Shown: positions 35,975 to 46,566 of the stretch, in pieces
Layout of the letters: each line of letters begins with the position of its first letter
Numbering within the stretch: position 1 is the first letter of the stretch
Source: Limimaricola soesokkakensis
GTDB lineage: Bacteria > Pseudomonadota > Alphaproteobacteria > Rhodobacterales > Rhodobacteraceae
Length of the DNA: 64,000 nucleotides
Direction: 5' to 3'
NCBI RefSeq assembly: GCF_900172345.1
Contig: NZ_FWFY01000001.1
Coordinates: 124,001 to 188,000, forward strand
Notes under the pieces: generated by a model
Database searches by the model: none
What the model was told of the DNA's origin: nothing
What the model saw: only the letters and a program-made list of their open reading frames with translations
Translations under genes and position numbers: made by a program

Positions 35975-36644
35975 ACCGATCCTGAAGCTCTCGGGGCTCA
36001 CCAAGACCTACAACAAGGGCAAGCCCTCGGAGGTGCAGGTGCTGCGCGGCGCGGATCTGGAAATCCGGCCCGGCGAGGTGGTGGCGCTGGTCGCGCCTTC
36101 GGGCGCGGGCAAGTCGACGCTGTTGCACATCGCGGGGCTTCTCGACACGCCCGATGCGGGCCATGTCGCCATCGGCGGGCAGGAGATGGCCAAGCTGTCG
36201 GATCGCCGCCGCACGCAGGTACGCCGCGCCGATGTCGGCTTCATCTACCAGTTCCACCACCTGCTGCCCGAGTTCTCAGCGCTGGAGAACATCACCCTGC
36301 CGCAGCTGGCCGCCGGCACGCCGCGCCGCGAGGCCGAGACCCGGGCGCGTGAGCTTCTGGAGCAGGTCGGCGTCGGCCCCCGCGCCGATCACCGTCCGGC
36401 GGCGCTGTCGGGGGGAGAGCAGCAGCGGGTGGCCTTCTGCCGCGCGCTCGCCAACGCGCCGCGGCTGCTGCTGGCTGACGAGCCCACTGGCAACCTGGAC
36501 CCCGACACGTCCGACCGGGTGTTCGATGCGCTGATGGCGCTGGTCCGGGGAACGGGACTTTCGGCGCTGATCGCGACGCACAATCTGGAGCTGGCCGCGC
36601 GGATGGATCGGGTGGTCCGGATGGATCACGGGGTGGTGGCGTAG
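35967..36644 (+). CDS. lolD: Lipoprotein-releasing ABC transporter ATPase LolD
   Basis: 225 residues. Walker [17 protein letters not shown]-loop [17 protein letters not shown] (the [10 protein letters not shown] pattern is typical of LolD), signature [14 protein letters not shown], Walker [14 protein letters not shown] and switch histidine ATHNLELA are all intact. It powers lipoprotein release with the preceding permease and overlaps it, so they form an operon. Confidence 0.95.
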   Translation: MSEPILKLSGLTKTYNKGKPSEVQVLRGADLEIRPGEVVALVAPSGAGKSTLLHIAGLLDTPDAGHVAIGGQEMAKLSDRRRTQVRRADVGFIYQFHHLLPEFSALENITLPQLAAGTPRREAETRARELLEQVGVGPRADHRPAALSGGEQQRVAFCRALANAPRLLLADEPTGNLDPDTSDRVFDALMALVRGTGLSALIATHNLELAARMDRVVRMDHGVVA

Positions 36645-36740
36645 CCTTATTTTGACATGGCATTCGGCTACAGAGCCAGCAACCTTGACGATAGCGTCGT
36701 CGATGGGTGATCTATTTCTGGAGGTAAATAGGAACTATCC

Positions 36741-37004
36741 ATGATCATAAATGACGATGCCTATCAGCGCGCCCAGCGGGCTATTGCTGACCTTAAATCC
36801 GCGGTCTGGTCAGTGCTTGTCAACGGTCCAACAGAGGGCCTTCGAAACTCTGATATCGGTCGCGCCTTGGGCATCTATTTCGGGCATGTCGAGCATCAGG
36901 GACACGTATCTCGTTCTGTGCTTGCTCTCATGCAGGCGGATGGGACCGTAAAGCAGGATCCGGCAACCAAGAGATGGCAGATCCGGTCCCATCCGGAGAG
37001 TTGA
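36741..37004 (+). CDS. Small winged-helix-like hypothetical protein
   Basis: 87 residues, MIINDDAYQRAQRAIADLKSA onward, with helix-rich first half and a possible winged-helix end (GLRNSDIGRALGIYFGHVEH, then ALMQADGTVKQDPATKRWQI). I do not recognise a named family. GGAGG and AGGA lie upstream, the latter six bases from the ATG. GC is lower than in the neighbours (33 of 60 bases in 36781-36840 are G or C). It sits alone between lolD and parE, pointing to acquisition. Confidence 0.7.
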   Translation: MIINDDAYQRAQRAIADLKSAVWSVLVNGPTEGLRNSDIGRALGIYFGHVEHQGHVSRSVLALMQADGTVKQDPATKRWQIRSHPES

Positions 37005-37007
37005 TCC

Positions 37008-38963
37008 CTAGACGTCCAGCTCTTCTACGAACCGCGCATTCTCTTGGATGTACTGGAACCGTAGCTCCGGCTTCTTGCCCATCAGCCGCTCCACGAGGTC
37101 GGCTGTCTCGCCCGGCTCCTCGTCGTTGATCGACACCCGGATCAGCTTGCGCGAGCCGGGGTCCATGGTCGTCTCCTTGAGGTCCTTGGCGTCCATCTCG
37201 CCCAGACCCTTGAAGCGCTGCACGTCGATCTTGCCTTTGCCGCCAAGGCCCTTCTGCATCATCCGCTCCTTCTCCGCGTCGTCGGCGACGTAGAGGCGCT
37301 TGGCCCCTTGGGTCAGCCGATAGAGGGGCGGACAGGCGAGATACAGGTGGCCGTGGTCGATCATCGGCCGCATCTGGCTGAAGAAGAAGGTCATCAGGAG
37401 CGCCGCGATATGCGCGCCGTCGACATCGGCGTCGGTCATGATGATGACCTTCTCATAGCGCAGATCGTCGACGTTGAACTTGGTGCCGAGGCCGACGCCC
37501 AGCGCTTGGGTCAGGTCGTTGATCTCCTGGTTCGAGCCAAGCTTCGAGGAGGCCGCGCCGAGCACGTTGAGGATCTTGCCCCGAAGCGGCAGCAGCGCCT
37601 GCGTCTTGCGGTCGCGGGCCATCTTGGCGGAGCCGCCCGCCGAGTCCCCCTCGACGATGAAGAGCTCGGTCCCCTCGCGCGCATTGGTCGAGCAGTCGAC
37701 CAGCTTGCCCGGCAGCCGCAGTTTCTTGGTCGCGGTCTTGCGGGCGGTCTCCTTTTCCTGCTTGCGCCGGAGCCGTTCCTCGGCGCGCAGCACAAGGAAG
37801 TCGAGGATCGCGCCCGCCGACTTGGTGTCCGAGGCGAGCCAGTTGTCGAAATGGTCGCGGACCGAGTTCTCGACGAGGCGCTGCGCCTCGGTGGTGGCGA
37901 GACGGTCCTTGGTCTGGCCCACGAATTCCGGCTCGCGGATGAAGCACGAGACAAGCGCGCAGCCGCCCGTGGTCAGGTCCTCGCGGGTAATCTGGCCGGC
38001 CTTCTTGTTGTTGACGAGCTCGCCATAGGCGCGGATGCCCTTGAGGATCGCGGCCCAGAAGCCGGACTCATGTGTGCCGCCCTCGGGGGTCGGCACGGTG
38101 TTGCAGTAGGACTGGGTGAAGCCGTCGCGCGACGGCGTCCAGTTCACCGCCCATTCGACCTTTCCGGGCACGTTGAATTTCTCGGAAAACTCGACCGTGC
38201 CTGCGAAGGGCTTGTCGGCATAGGTCGAGGACTTGCCCAGCGTTTCGGCGAGGTAGTCGGCGAGGCCGCCGGGGAAGTGGAAGCTGGCCTCGCGCGGGGT
38301 TTCGCCGTCGTCGATCTCGCTTTTCCAGCGGATCTCGACGCCGGAGAAGAGATAGGCCTTAGAGCGTACCATCTTCAGCAGCCGCGCCGGCTTGAAGCGG
38401 TGGTGGCCGAAGATCTCCTCGTCGGCGTGGAAGGTCACGGTGGTGCCGCGCCGGTTCGGGGCGGCGCCGATCTTGGCTACCGGCCCCTGCGGCACGCCGC
38501 GCGAGAAGCTCTGCTCGTAGAGCTCGCGGTTGCGCGCGACCTGCACGACCATGCTGTCGGACAGCGCGTTGACCACCGAGGCCCCGACGCCGTGCAGACC
38601 GCCGGAGGTCTGGTAGGCCTTGCCCGAGAACTTGCCGCCCGCGTGCAGCGTGCAGAGGATCACTTCCAGCGCCGATTTGCCCGGGAACTTGGGGTGCGGG
38701 TCGATCGGGATGCCGCGACCGTTGTCGCGGATGACGACGGAGTAGTCGGCCAGAAGCTCGACCTCGATCCGGTTGGCGTAGCCGGCGACGGCCTCGTCCA
38801 TGGAGTTGTCGAGCACCTCGGCCACGAGGTGGTGCAGCGCCCGTTCGTCGGTGCCGCCGATATACATGCCGGGCCGCTTGCGGACCGGCTCCAGCCCCTC
38901 GAGGACTTCGATGGAGGAGGCGTCGTAGGCGGGCTCGGCGCCGGAGAGGAGATCGTCGGGCAT
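37008..38963 (-). CDS. parE: DNA topoisomerase IV subunit B
   Basis: A 651-residue GHKL ATPase subunit of topoisomerase IV, which unlinks daughter chromosomes. ATP-binding patches are EVLDNSMDEAVAGY, IRDNGRGIPIDPHPKFPGKS and TSGGLHGVGASVVNALS; the TOPRIM region has FIVEGDSAGGSAK and MTDADVDGAHIAALLMTFFF. The length and the ParE-type RKRPGMYIGGTDERALHHL start fit ParE rather than GyrB. The ATG at 38963 was chosen over GTG at 38969. Confidence 0.95.
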   Translation of the reverse strand: MPDDLLSGAEPAYDASSIEVLEGLEPVRKRPGMYIGGTDERALHHLVAEVLDNSMDEAVAGYANRIEVELLADYSVVIRDNGRGIPIDPHPKFPGKSALEVILCTLHAGGKFSGKAYQTSGGLHGVGASVVNALSDSMVVQVARNRELYEQSFSRGVPQGPVAKIGAAPNRRGTTVTFHADEEIFGHHRFKPARLLKMVRSKAYLFSGVEIRWKSEIDDGETPREASFHFPGGLADYLAETLGKSSTYADKPFAGTVEFSEKFNVPGKVEWAVNWTPSRDGFTQSYCNTVPTPEGGTHESGFWAAILKGIRAYGELVNNKKAGQITREDLTTGGCALVSCFIREPEFVGQTKDRLATTEAQRLVENSVRDHFDNWLASDTKSAGAILDFLVLRAEERLRRKQEKETARKTATKKLRLPGKLVDCSTNAREGTELFIVEGDSAGGSAKMARDRKTQALLPLRGKILNVLGAASSKLGSNQEINDLTQALGVGLGTKFNVDDLRYEKVIIMTDADVDGAHIAALLMTFFFSQMRPMIDHGHLYLACPPLYRLTQGAKRLYVADDAEKERMMQKGLGGKGKIDVQRFKGLGEMDAKDLKETTMDPGSRKLIRVSINDEEPGETADLVERLMGKKPELRFQYIQENARFVEELDV

Positions 38964-39120
38964 GGGCACTGCTCTTGTTCTGGGGTGCCGGCCATATAAC
39001 CCGGAGGCGGGGCCGGGGGCAACGGTACGGCGCAGCCGGCAGGTTCACATTTTGTCCCGTGGCGCGACGAAGCCACGCCTGCGGCGGCTTTGCCCATCGA
39101 ATACGCGTTGCCCGCTGGGA

Positions 39121-39145
39121 GGCCGCCCGCCAGGGGCGGGCGGCC
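39121..39145 (-). terminator. Hairpin after the exported hydrolase gene
   Basis: GGCCGCCCGCC pairs perfectly with GGCGGGCGGCC around a three-base loop, starting five bases past the stop codon of the hydrolase gene at 39151. There is no T-run, so the stem alone or a Rho-assisted process would end transcription. Confidence 0.6.
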
Positions 39146-39150
39146 GTCGC

Positions 39151-40434
39151 TCATTCGCCTTGGGCGAGGGTTTCAAAGCGCAGGCCCCTAGCCGTGCGCT
39201 CGGGAAAGCCCGCCCAGTAGCTGTCGGCCTCGTTCGGCGTGCCGTCTTCGGCCCGATCCCAGACCGCGTCGGCGCTGTCGGGCACGAGGTCGAGATACCG
39301 GGCCTTTTCCGCCTCGCCCTTGAGGTGCAGGTCGAGGAAGGCGGTCACGAAATGCTGGGTCACGTTGTTCATCCGCACCGTGTCCCAGACCGGATCGGCG
39401 TAATGGTCGAAGGGGGCGTAGCCGAGGCTTTCCGAGACGGCCCAGCTTTCCTCCGGCGCGGGCATCGGTGCGGCGGCGTTGTGGTTGGCGTTGTCGAAGG
39501 TCAGCAGATGCCGCTCGGTGCCGACCGTCTCATCGAAGATCGAACGGATCGCGTCATAGCCCGACACGTCGTCCACCCCGCCCGCGATGAGCATCAGCGG
39601 CGTCTCGATCGCCCCGAGCCCCTCCGCGTTCCAAGCGTCGCGGTTGCGGCCCCAAGGGCCGATGGCGACCACGGCCTTGACCCGGTCGTCGGGTAGATCG
39701 GCCATGGTGTCAGCGCCCATCGCGTTGATTTCCAAAAGCTCCTGCGGCGGTGCATAGCGCGAGGCCCGGAAATCCTCGGTGAGCCCAGCGCCGGAGAAGA
39801 TCAGCGCGCCGTAGCCTCCCATCGAGTAGCCGATGACCGCCGCGGTGTCGCCGTCGGTGATGGCGCCGATCGGATCGTCGAGCTCGGCCATGCGCGCCAG
39901 CACGAAGGCTTGGTCGCGGGGCCGGTTCACCAGCGTCGAGCCGAAGGCCCCCATGTCGTCATAGGTCGAATCCGGATGGTCGATCGAGGCTACGACATAG
40001 CCCTTGGTGGCGATGTTCTCGGCGAGGTGGCTCATGAGAAAGCGGTTGCCGGGATAGCCATGCGAGACGAGGACCAGCGGGAAATCGCCCTCCATCGCCG
40101 GATCGGCATCGCGCGCGGCGCGGCCCGCCAGCTGCACCTCGGTCATGCCATCGCGCAGCAGCGCCGTGTAGCTGCCGCCCGGCTCGGTGCCCTCGGCCGC
40201 CGGGTACCAGATCTCGACGGTGATTTCGCGGTCATAGGTTTCGACGCCGTCTTCGGTCGCACGCGCCACGTCAGGCACGCCCTCTCTCGTGAAGCTCATC
40301 GTGGTGACGCCGACGACATGATCGCCATGGGCGGCGAGTTCGGGCGCATCGGGCCGCACGAGGTCGATGCGGTTCTGCGCCGTCGCGGGCACAGCCAGCA
40401 GCGCCGCCGAGGCGGCCAGCAGGAACTTGGTCAT
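39151..40434 (-). CDS. Exported alpha/beta hydrolase (PAF-acetylhydrolase/dienelactone hydrolase-like)
   Basis: 427 residues. MTKFLLAASAALLAVPATAQ is a signal peptide. The nucleophile elbow is GYSMGGYGA, an oxyanion region is VLVSHGYPGNR, and late DDVSGYD plus NANHNAAAP may supply the catalytic Asp and His. The layout resembles bacterial platelet-activating-factor acetylhydrolase-like and polymer-degrading hydrolases; the substrate is unknown. It is divergent from the epimerase gene with a 72-bp gap. Confidence 0.85.
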   Translation of the reverse strand: MTKFLLAASAALLAVPATAQNRIDLVRPDAPELAAHGDHVVGVTTMSFTREGVPDVARATEDGVETYDREITVEIWYPAAEGTEPGGSYTALLRDGMTEVQLAGRAARDADPAMEGDFPLVLVSHGYPGNRFLMSHLAENIATKGYVVASIDHPDSTYDDMGAFGSTLVNRPRDQAFVLARMAELDDPIGAITDGDTAAVIGYSMGGYGALIFSGAGLTEDFRASRYAPPQELLEINAMGADTMADLPDDRVKAVVAIGPWGRNRDAWNAEGLGAIETPLMLIAGGVDDVSGYDAIRSIFDETVGTERHLLTFDNANHNAAAPMPAPEESWAVSESLGYAPFDHYADPVWDTVRMNNVTQHFVTAFLDLHLKGEAEKARYLDLVPDSADAVWDRAEDGTPNEADSYWAGFPERTARGLRFETLAQGE

Positions 40435-40506
40435 TCTCTCTCCTCCGGGTTGCGCCGGAATGGGGCCATACTATGAACAGAGGAGCAAGACGCGAGGGAG
40501 GACACC

Positions 40507-41397
40507 ATGCGCATCCTGTTCACCGGCGGCGCCGGCAAGGCCGGCCGCCACGCCATTCCCTATCTGCTGGAGCGCGGCCACCGCGTCACCAATCTCGATC
40601 TCGTGCCGCTCGATCATCCGGGCGTCGACAACCTGATCTGCGACCTTACCGATGCCGGGCAGGTCTTCAATGCGGCCCATGCCTATGCCGGCTTCGACGA
40701 GTTGGAGCCGGGGACGGGCGTGCCGCGCTACGACGCGATCGTGCATTTCGCCGCCGTGCCGCGGATCCTGCTCAGACCCGACAACGAGACCTACCGCGTA
40801 AACGTGATGAGCACCTACAACGTGCTGGATGCGGCAGCGAAGCTCGGCATCCGCAAAGTGGTCTTCGCCTCGTCCGAGACGACCTACGGCGTCTGCTTCC
40901 ACGACGGCGAGGTGAAGCCCGCCTATCTGCCGGTGGACGAGGAGCACCCAACCGTGCCGCAGGACAGCTACGCCATGTCGAAGGTGGTGAACGAGGCGAC
41001 GGCAAGGAGCTTTCAGGCCCGCACCGGTTTCGACATCTATGGGCTGCGGATCAACAACGTGATCGAGCCGCATGAATATGCAGAGAAGTTCCCGGCCTAC
41101 ATGCAGGAGCCCGCACTCCGTCGGCGCAATATCTTCGCCTATATCGACGCTCGCGATCTCGGCCAGATGGTCGAGCGCTGCCTGAGGACCGATGGGCTCG
41201 GCTTCGAGGTCTTCAACGTCTCGAACGACGATCTGTCGGTGGGCTTGAGCAATGCCGAGGTGCGGGCGCAATTCTATGAGGGCGTGGAGGTTAGACGCGA
41301 CATGGGCGAGACCGAGACCTTCTATGCCAACGACAAGGCCAAGCGGATGCTGGGCTTCGCGCCTGTCCATTCGTGGCGCGAGGTGCTCGGGGGCTGA
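40507..41397 (+). CDS. NAD-dependent epimerase/dehydratase family protein
   Basis: 296 residues of the extended short-chain dehydrogenase type. The cofactor motif is RILFTGGAGKAGRHAIPYLL and the active-site motif is SYAMSKVV (YxxxK). It probably acts on a nucleotide-sugar or related compound, but the substrate is not evident. GGGAGGACACC gives a strong ribosome site. It is followed by the MATE gene with a 70-bp gap and may be co-transcribed. Confidence 0.88.
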   Translation: MRILFTGGAGKAGRHAIPYLLERGHRVTNLDLVPLDHPGVDNLICDLTDAGQVFNAAHAYAGFDELEPGTGVPRYDAIVHFAAVPRILLRPDNETYRVNVMSTYNVLDAAAKLGIRKVVFASSETTYGVCFHDGEVKPAYLPVDEEHPTVPQDSYAMSKVVNEATARSFQARTGFDIYGLRINNVIEPHEYAEKFPAYMQEPALRRRNIFAYIDARDLGQMVERCLRTDGLGFEVFNVSNDDLSVGLSNAEVRAQFYEGVEVRRDMGETETFYANDKAKRMLGFAPVHSWREVLGG

Positions 41398-41467
41398 ACC
41401 CGCCCGAGGCGTCACCGGTACAATCCCGAACTGGACGCGAACGGCGGGGGCGACGTAGGGAACATGC

Positions 41468-42859
41468 ATGACCCAAGCTGACCTCACCGCTTCCACCGAC
41501 AGGCCTTTCGAGGCGCTCACCCGCACCCAGCACGGGCGTCGCCTGCTCGTGCTGGCGCTGCCGTTGATCGGCTCGAACCTCGCGCAGATGGCGATGAACG
41601 TCACCGACACGGTGATGCTCGGCTGGTACGATGTTACCGCGCTGGCCGCGGCAACGCTGGCGACCTCGCTCTATTTCCTCATCTTCATCGTCGGCGCGGG
41701 CTTTGCTTGGGCGGTGATGCCGGTGGTGGCGACCGCCGCGGAGGCCGGTGATCCGGTGCGGGTGCGGCGCGTGACGCGCATGGGGATCTGGGTCGGGATG
41801 ATCTATGCCGCCGTCTTCGTGCCGCCATTGATGTGGGCCGAGGATCTGTTCCTAGCGCTGGGACAGGAGCCCGAGGTTGCGGCGGCGGGCGAGGCCTATC
41901 TGCGGATCGCCGCCTGGGCCATGGTGCCGGGGCTGGTGGCGATGGTGATGCGCTCCTTCCTTTCGGCGCTCGAGCACACGGCGGTGCTGTTGTGGAGCAC
42001 GTTGGGAATGGCGGTCTGCAACGCGCTTCTCAACTACGCGCTGATCTTCGGCAATTGGGGCGCCCCCGAGCTGGGCATCCGCGGCGCGGCCATCGCCTCG
42101 CTGTCGATGGCGATGCTGCAGGCGCTGGTGCTCCTGGCCTACGCGCTGCGGCGCCTGCCGGAATATGACCTCGTGCGGCGCCTGTGGCGGCCCGATCTAG
42201 ACGTGCTGGGGCAGGTGGTACGGCTGGGCGTGCCGATCGGCCTGACCAGCCTCGCAGAGGGCGGTCTCTTCGTCGCCACCGGCGTGATGGTCGGCTGGAT
42301 CGGTGAGGTGCCGCTGGCGGCGCATGGCATCGCGCTGCAGATCACCTCGGTTGCCTTCATGATACAGGTCGGGCTGAGCCAAGCCGCCACGGTGCGGGCC
42401 GGCCGGGCACTGGGACGGCGCGACGAGGCGGCGCTCCGGATGATCGGCCAGTCGGGCGTGGCGCTATCGGTGGTCTCTGCCGGTCTCGTCGGTCTGATTT
42501 TCGTGACGATGCCGGAGCCCTTTGTTGCGGCCTTCGTCGATCCGGGCGATCCGGCGCGTGACGCGGTCGTGGCGACCGGCATCACGCTCTTGTCGCTGGC
42601 GGCACTGTTCCAGATCGTCGATGCGTTGCAGGTGATGGCGCTGGGCCTGTTGCGCGGGGTGCAGGATACCGGCGTGCCGATGGTGTTCGCCGCGATCAGC
42701 TACTGGCTCATCGGCATGCCGGCTGGCTATTTGCTGGGCTTTCCGCTCGGTCTTGGCGCGGCCGGGGTCTGGCTCGGTCTGGTCGTCGGTCTGGGTCTGG
42801 CGGCATCGACGCTGCTGTGGCGGTTCTGGTCGCGGTCGGTACGGATCGGGTCCGCCTAG
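41468..42859 (+). CDS. MATE family efflux transporter
   Basis: 463 residues with about twelve helices in two homologous halves. The first half starts LLVLALPLIGSNLAQMAMNVTDTVMLG, and the second half repeats the pattern at VVRLGVPIGLTSLAEGGLFVATGVMVG. MATE proteins export cationic drugs or metabolites using Na+ or H+ gradients. The substrate is not visible. It lies between the epimerase and the DedA gene on the same strand. Confidence 0.92.
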   Translation: MTQADLTASTDRPFEALTRTQHGRRLLVLALPLIGSNLAQMAMNVTDTVMLGWYDVTALAAATLATSLYFLIFIVGAGFAWAVMPVVATAAEAGDPVRVRRVTRMGIWVGMIYAAVFVPPLMWAEDLFLALGQEPEVAAAGEAYLRIAAWAMVPGLVAMVMRSFLSALEHTAVLLWSTLGMAVCNALLNYALIFGNWGAPELGIRGAAIASLSMAMLQALVLLAYALRRLPEYDLVRRLWRPDLDVLGQVVRLGVPIGLTSLAEGGLFVATGVMVGWIGEVPLAAHGIALQITSVAFMIQVGLSQAATVRAGRALGRRDEAALRMIGQSGVALSVVSAGLVGLIFVTMPEPFVAAFVDPGDPARDAVVATGITLLSLAALFQIVDALQVMALGLLRGVQDTGVPMVFAAISYWLIGMPAGYLLGFPLGLGAAGVWLGLVVGLGLAASTLLWRFWSRSVRIGSA

Positions 42860-42892
42860 GAACCACCCGGCGGGCCCGCTGGTTGGCGGGGC

Positions 42893-43501
42893 ATGTTCGA
42901 TTTCATTACCAGCTGGATCGCCGCCGGAGGCGCTTTCGCCGTTGCTGCGCTCATGTTCCTCGAAAACGTGTTCCCGCCGATCCCTTCCGAGCTGGTGATG
43001 CCGCTCGCGGGTTACAACGCCGCAACCGGTGAGGCGCGGCCGGTGCTCACCCTCATCGCCGGGCTGATCGGCTCGGTGGCCGGAGCATGGATCTGGTACG
43101 AGATCGGCCGCAGGCTCGGGCGCGACCGGTTGATGCGCCTCGTCGACCGTTATGGCCGCTGGCTGACCTTGTCCTGCGACGACGTTGAACGGGCGCTGGG
43201 CTGGTTCGAGCGTCACGGCGCGGCGGCGATCTTCTTCGGGCGGATGATCCCGACGGTACGGACTCTGATCTCGGTGCCCGCCGGGCTCCAGCACATGGGG
43301 CTGATCAAGTTCCTGACCTATACCACCGCCGGGTCGCTGATCTGGGTCGGCGGGCTGTTCGGTGCGGGCTACCTGCTCGAGGCGCAATACGAGCGCGTGC
43401 AGGTGTGGCTGAACCCGGTGACCAATGGCGTCATCGCGGTGATCGTCGCGCTCTATCTGTGGCGCGTGTTCCGTGGCAAGGGCCGCAGGCAGCGCGACTG
43501 A
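42893..43501 (+). CDS. DedA family membrane protein
   Basis: 202 residues. The DedA/VTT signature is MFLENVFPPIPSELVMPLAG near the N-terminus and FFGRMIPTVRTLISVPAGL in the middle, with a conserved GAWIWYEIGRRLGRDRL between. DedA proteins act in membrane integrity and lipid (undecaprenyl-phosphate or phospholipid) movement. It starts 33 bp after the MATE gene and ends three bases from the convergent hypothetical gene. Confidence 0.92.
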   Translation: MFDFITSWIAAGGAFAVAALMFLENVFPPIPSELVMPLAGYNAATGEARPVLTLIAGLIGSVAGAWIWYEIGRRLGRDRLMRLVDRYGRWLTLSCDDVERALGWFERHGAAAIFFGRMIPTVRTLISVPAGLQHMGLIKFLTYTTAGSLIWVGGLFGAGYLLEAQYERVQVWLNPVTNGVIAVIVALYLWRVFRGKGRRQRD

Positions 43502-43504
43502 GGC

Positions 43505-43927
43505 TCAACCGGTCTCCGTGGGCCGCGTCCGCGCTGCCTCGACCCTTTCAGCCTTCTTGCGCACGAGGATCATGCGCAGATCGTGCATGGCCAAGAGCAG
43601 CGGCTCCGTCACCGCTTCCAACTCGGCCTCGCTGGCCTGGCTCTGGGCCCAATGCGCGGTAAGGTTCAGGTGATCGATGGCGCGGCGGATATCGTCGATC
43701 TGCCGCGCCGCGAGGACCTCCCGGCGCTGTTCGAGCCAAGCCTCGGCGGCGGCCCGATCTTCCGGTGCAAGTTCGCGATTGCCCTGAGAGCGGATTTCGC
43801 CATTGCGCGTGTTGATCGTGGCCAGCTGTTCGAGCTCGACCCGACGGTGCCGCGTCTCGTCGCCGATGCGGAACATGATGCCGCCCGAGTCCTTGACCCG
43901 GAAATAATAGCCGGACAGGTCCGTCAT
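43505..43927 (-). CDS. Hypothetical protein downstream of aspartate aminotransferase
   Basis: 140 residues, MTDLSGYYFRVKDSGGIMFR onward. It begins with a short beta-rich part and continues as long charged helices (EDRAAAEAWLEQRREVLAAR, then later LLLAMHDLRMILVRKKAERV), possibly coiled coil. I recognise no domain. It starts 15 bp after the aatA stop codon in the same direction, so it is likely the second gene of that unit. Confidence 0.75.
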   Translation of the reverse strand: MTDLSGYYFRVKDSGGIMFRIGDETRHRRVELEQLATINTRNGEIRSQGNRELAPEDRAAAEAWLEQRREVLAARQIDDIRRAIDHLNLTAHWAQSQASEAELEAVTEPLLLAMHDLRMILVRKKAERVEAARTRPTETG

Positions 43928-43942
43928 GGCGCCCCCTTCGGG

Positions 43943-45214
<1,272 letters not shown>

Positions 45215-45268
45215 TCATATGGCGGGGGCGGGCCGCCATCAAGCGGTCGCTGGGCAGGAGGATGCGCG

Positions 45269-45658
45269 ATGCAGGAAGAGGGCTATTACAGCGAGACGGC
45301 CGCCACCTTCGGCGACCGGCTGGCAGGCGCGCGCGAGGGGGCCGGGCTTAGCCAGGAGGCGCTGGCGACGCAGCTCGGCGTCGAGGTCGGGACGCTGCAG
45401 GCCTGGGAAGACGACATGGACGAGCCACGCGCCAACCGGCTGCAGATGCTGGCAGGGATGCTCAACGTGTCGCTGAGTTGGCTGCTGACTGGGCGTGGTG
45501 ACGGGCCCGAGGCGCCGGCCGCGACCGAAGCCACGCCGCCGGCGGTGTCGGAGATCCTCTCGGAAATGCGGGTGCTGCGCGCTGAAATGATGCGGGCGGC
45601 CGAGCGCATGGCGACGCTGGAGAAGCGTTTGAAGCGCGTGGGCGAGGCAACCTCGTGA
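45269..45658 (+). CDS. Small HTH (XRE-like) regulator
   Basis: 129 residues from MQEEGYYSETAATFGDRL. An XRE helix-turn-helix covers about 15-75 (GLSQEALATQLGVEVGTLQAWE and RLQMLAGMLNVSLSWLLTG), followed by a low-complexity linker and a coiled-coil-like tail with repeated M/E residues. AGGAGG lies seven bases before the ATG. Its TGA overlaps the GTG start of sdhE. It may repress its own operon; targets are unknown. Confidence 0.88.
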   Translation: MQEEGYYSETAATFGDRLAGAREGAGLSQEALATQLGVEVGTLQAWEDDMDEPRANRLQMLAGMLNVSLSWLLTGRGDGPEAPAATEATPPAVSEILSEMRVLRAEMMRAAERMATLEKRLKRVGEATS

Positions 45659-45960
45659 CCGGGTTGCCGATCGAACCCGCCGCACCGTTGGACGAGCCGC
45701 GCGAGACCCGCGAACGGCGGCTGCGGATGCGCTCGATGCGGCGCGGAATCAAGGAAATGGACCTGATCCTTCAGGATTTCGCCACGCGTCGCCTCTCGGG
45801 GATGTCGGATGAGGGGCTTGCGCTCTACGACCGGCTGCTTTCGGAGAACGATCACGACATCTATGGCTGGGTCGCCGGTTCCCTGCCGGTGCCCGAGCGC
45901 TACGCGGCGCTCGTGGCCGAGATCGCAGAAGGCGCGCGCGGAGTGACCCGGCCGCGCTGA
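45655..45960 (+). CDS. sdhE: FAD assembly factor SdhE
   Basis: 101 residues with a GTG start overlapping the HTH gene by four bases. The SdhE/SdhAF2 signature is RMRSMRRGIKEMDLILQDFATRRLSGMSDE (key residues RRGxKEMD), which covalently flavinylates succinate dehydrogenase. A C-terminal patch NDHDIYGWVAG completes the family. It acts in the cytoplasm on SdhA. Sdh genes are not in the window. Confidence 0.93.
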   Translation: MTGLPIEPAAPLDEPRETRERRLRMRSMRRGIKEMDLILQDFATRRLSGMSDEGLALYDRLLSENDHDIYGWVAGSLPVPERYAALVAEIAEGARGVTRPR

Positions 45961-46056
45961 GGCAGGGCCGGGCAGGTGCAAGGTCGCGCAATTTAACCGT
46001 TTCTTCGTCATTCTCCGACATTCCTGCCTTCGGGCGGGCAGAACGGAGAGTTGACG

Positions 46057-46566
46057 ATGAGCGTGCATTCCTCCCTGGAACCGGCGCTGCGCGGGGCGCG
46101 CGACACGGCCTTCATGGCGAGCTATCTCGATAGCCTGACATTGGTGGAGCGGCTGCACCGGCTGCTGCTCGACGTCATCAAGGATGAATTCGAACGCATA
46201 GGCGTGATCGAGATCAACGCGGTGCAGGCGCTGCTGCTCTTCAATGTGGGCGATAACGAGGTCACGGCGGGCGAGTTGAAATCGCGCGGCTACTACCAAG
46301 GCAGCAATGTCAGCTACAACCTCAAGAAGCTGGTCGAGGCGGGATACATGCATCACCAGCGATGCCAGATCGACCGGCGCTCGGTCCGCGTGCGGCTGAC
46401 CGAACAGGGGCGGCGCATCCGCGACATCGTCGACAAGCTGTTTGCGAGCCACGCCGCGGGTATGCTGTCTCGCGGCGTGCTCGACCAGTCCGGTATAGAC
46501 GACATCACCATGTCGCTGCGGCGGATCGAACGCTACTGGACCGAGCAGATCCGCTATATCTACTGA
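46057..46566 (+). CDS. ldtR: MarR-family regulator LdtR
   Basis: 169 residues. A winged-helix core (about 45-140) has INAVQALLLFNVGDNEVTAG, then YYQGSNVSYNLKKLVEAGYM and RRSVRVRLTEQG. The sequence closely resembles LdtR of alphaproteobacteria, which controls LD-transpeptidase and stress genes. GGAGAG lies upstream of the ATG; a TTG two codons earlier is an unlikely start. The only close neighbours are sdhE upstream and a convergent gloA, so it is probably monocistronic. Confidence 0.9.
   Translation: MSVHSSLEPALRGARDTAFMASYLDSLTLVERLHRLLLDVIKDEFERIGVIEINAVQALLLFNVGDNEVTAGELKSRGYYQGSNVSYNLKKLVEAGYMHHQRCQIDRRSVRVRLTEQGRRIRDIVDKLFASHAAGMLSRGVLDQSGIDDITMSLRRIERYWTEQIRYIY

Noticed and set aside
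36685-36713. Possible sigma-70 promoter before the small winged-helix-like ORF
   Set aside because: TTGACG is followed 17 bases later by TGATCT, which matches the -10 consensus at too few positions to call.
37308-38999. 563-residue plus-strand ORF
   Set aside because: Antisense to parE, which has intact ATPase and TOPRIM motifs.
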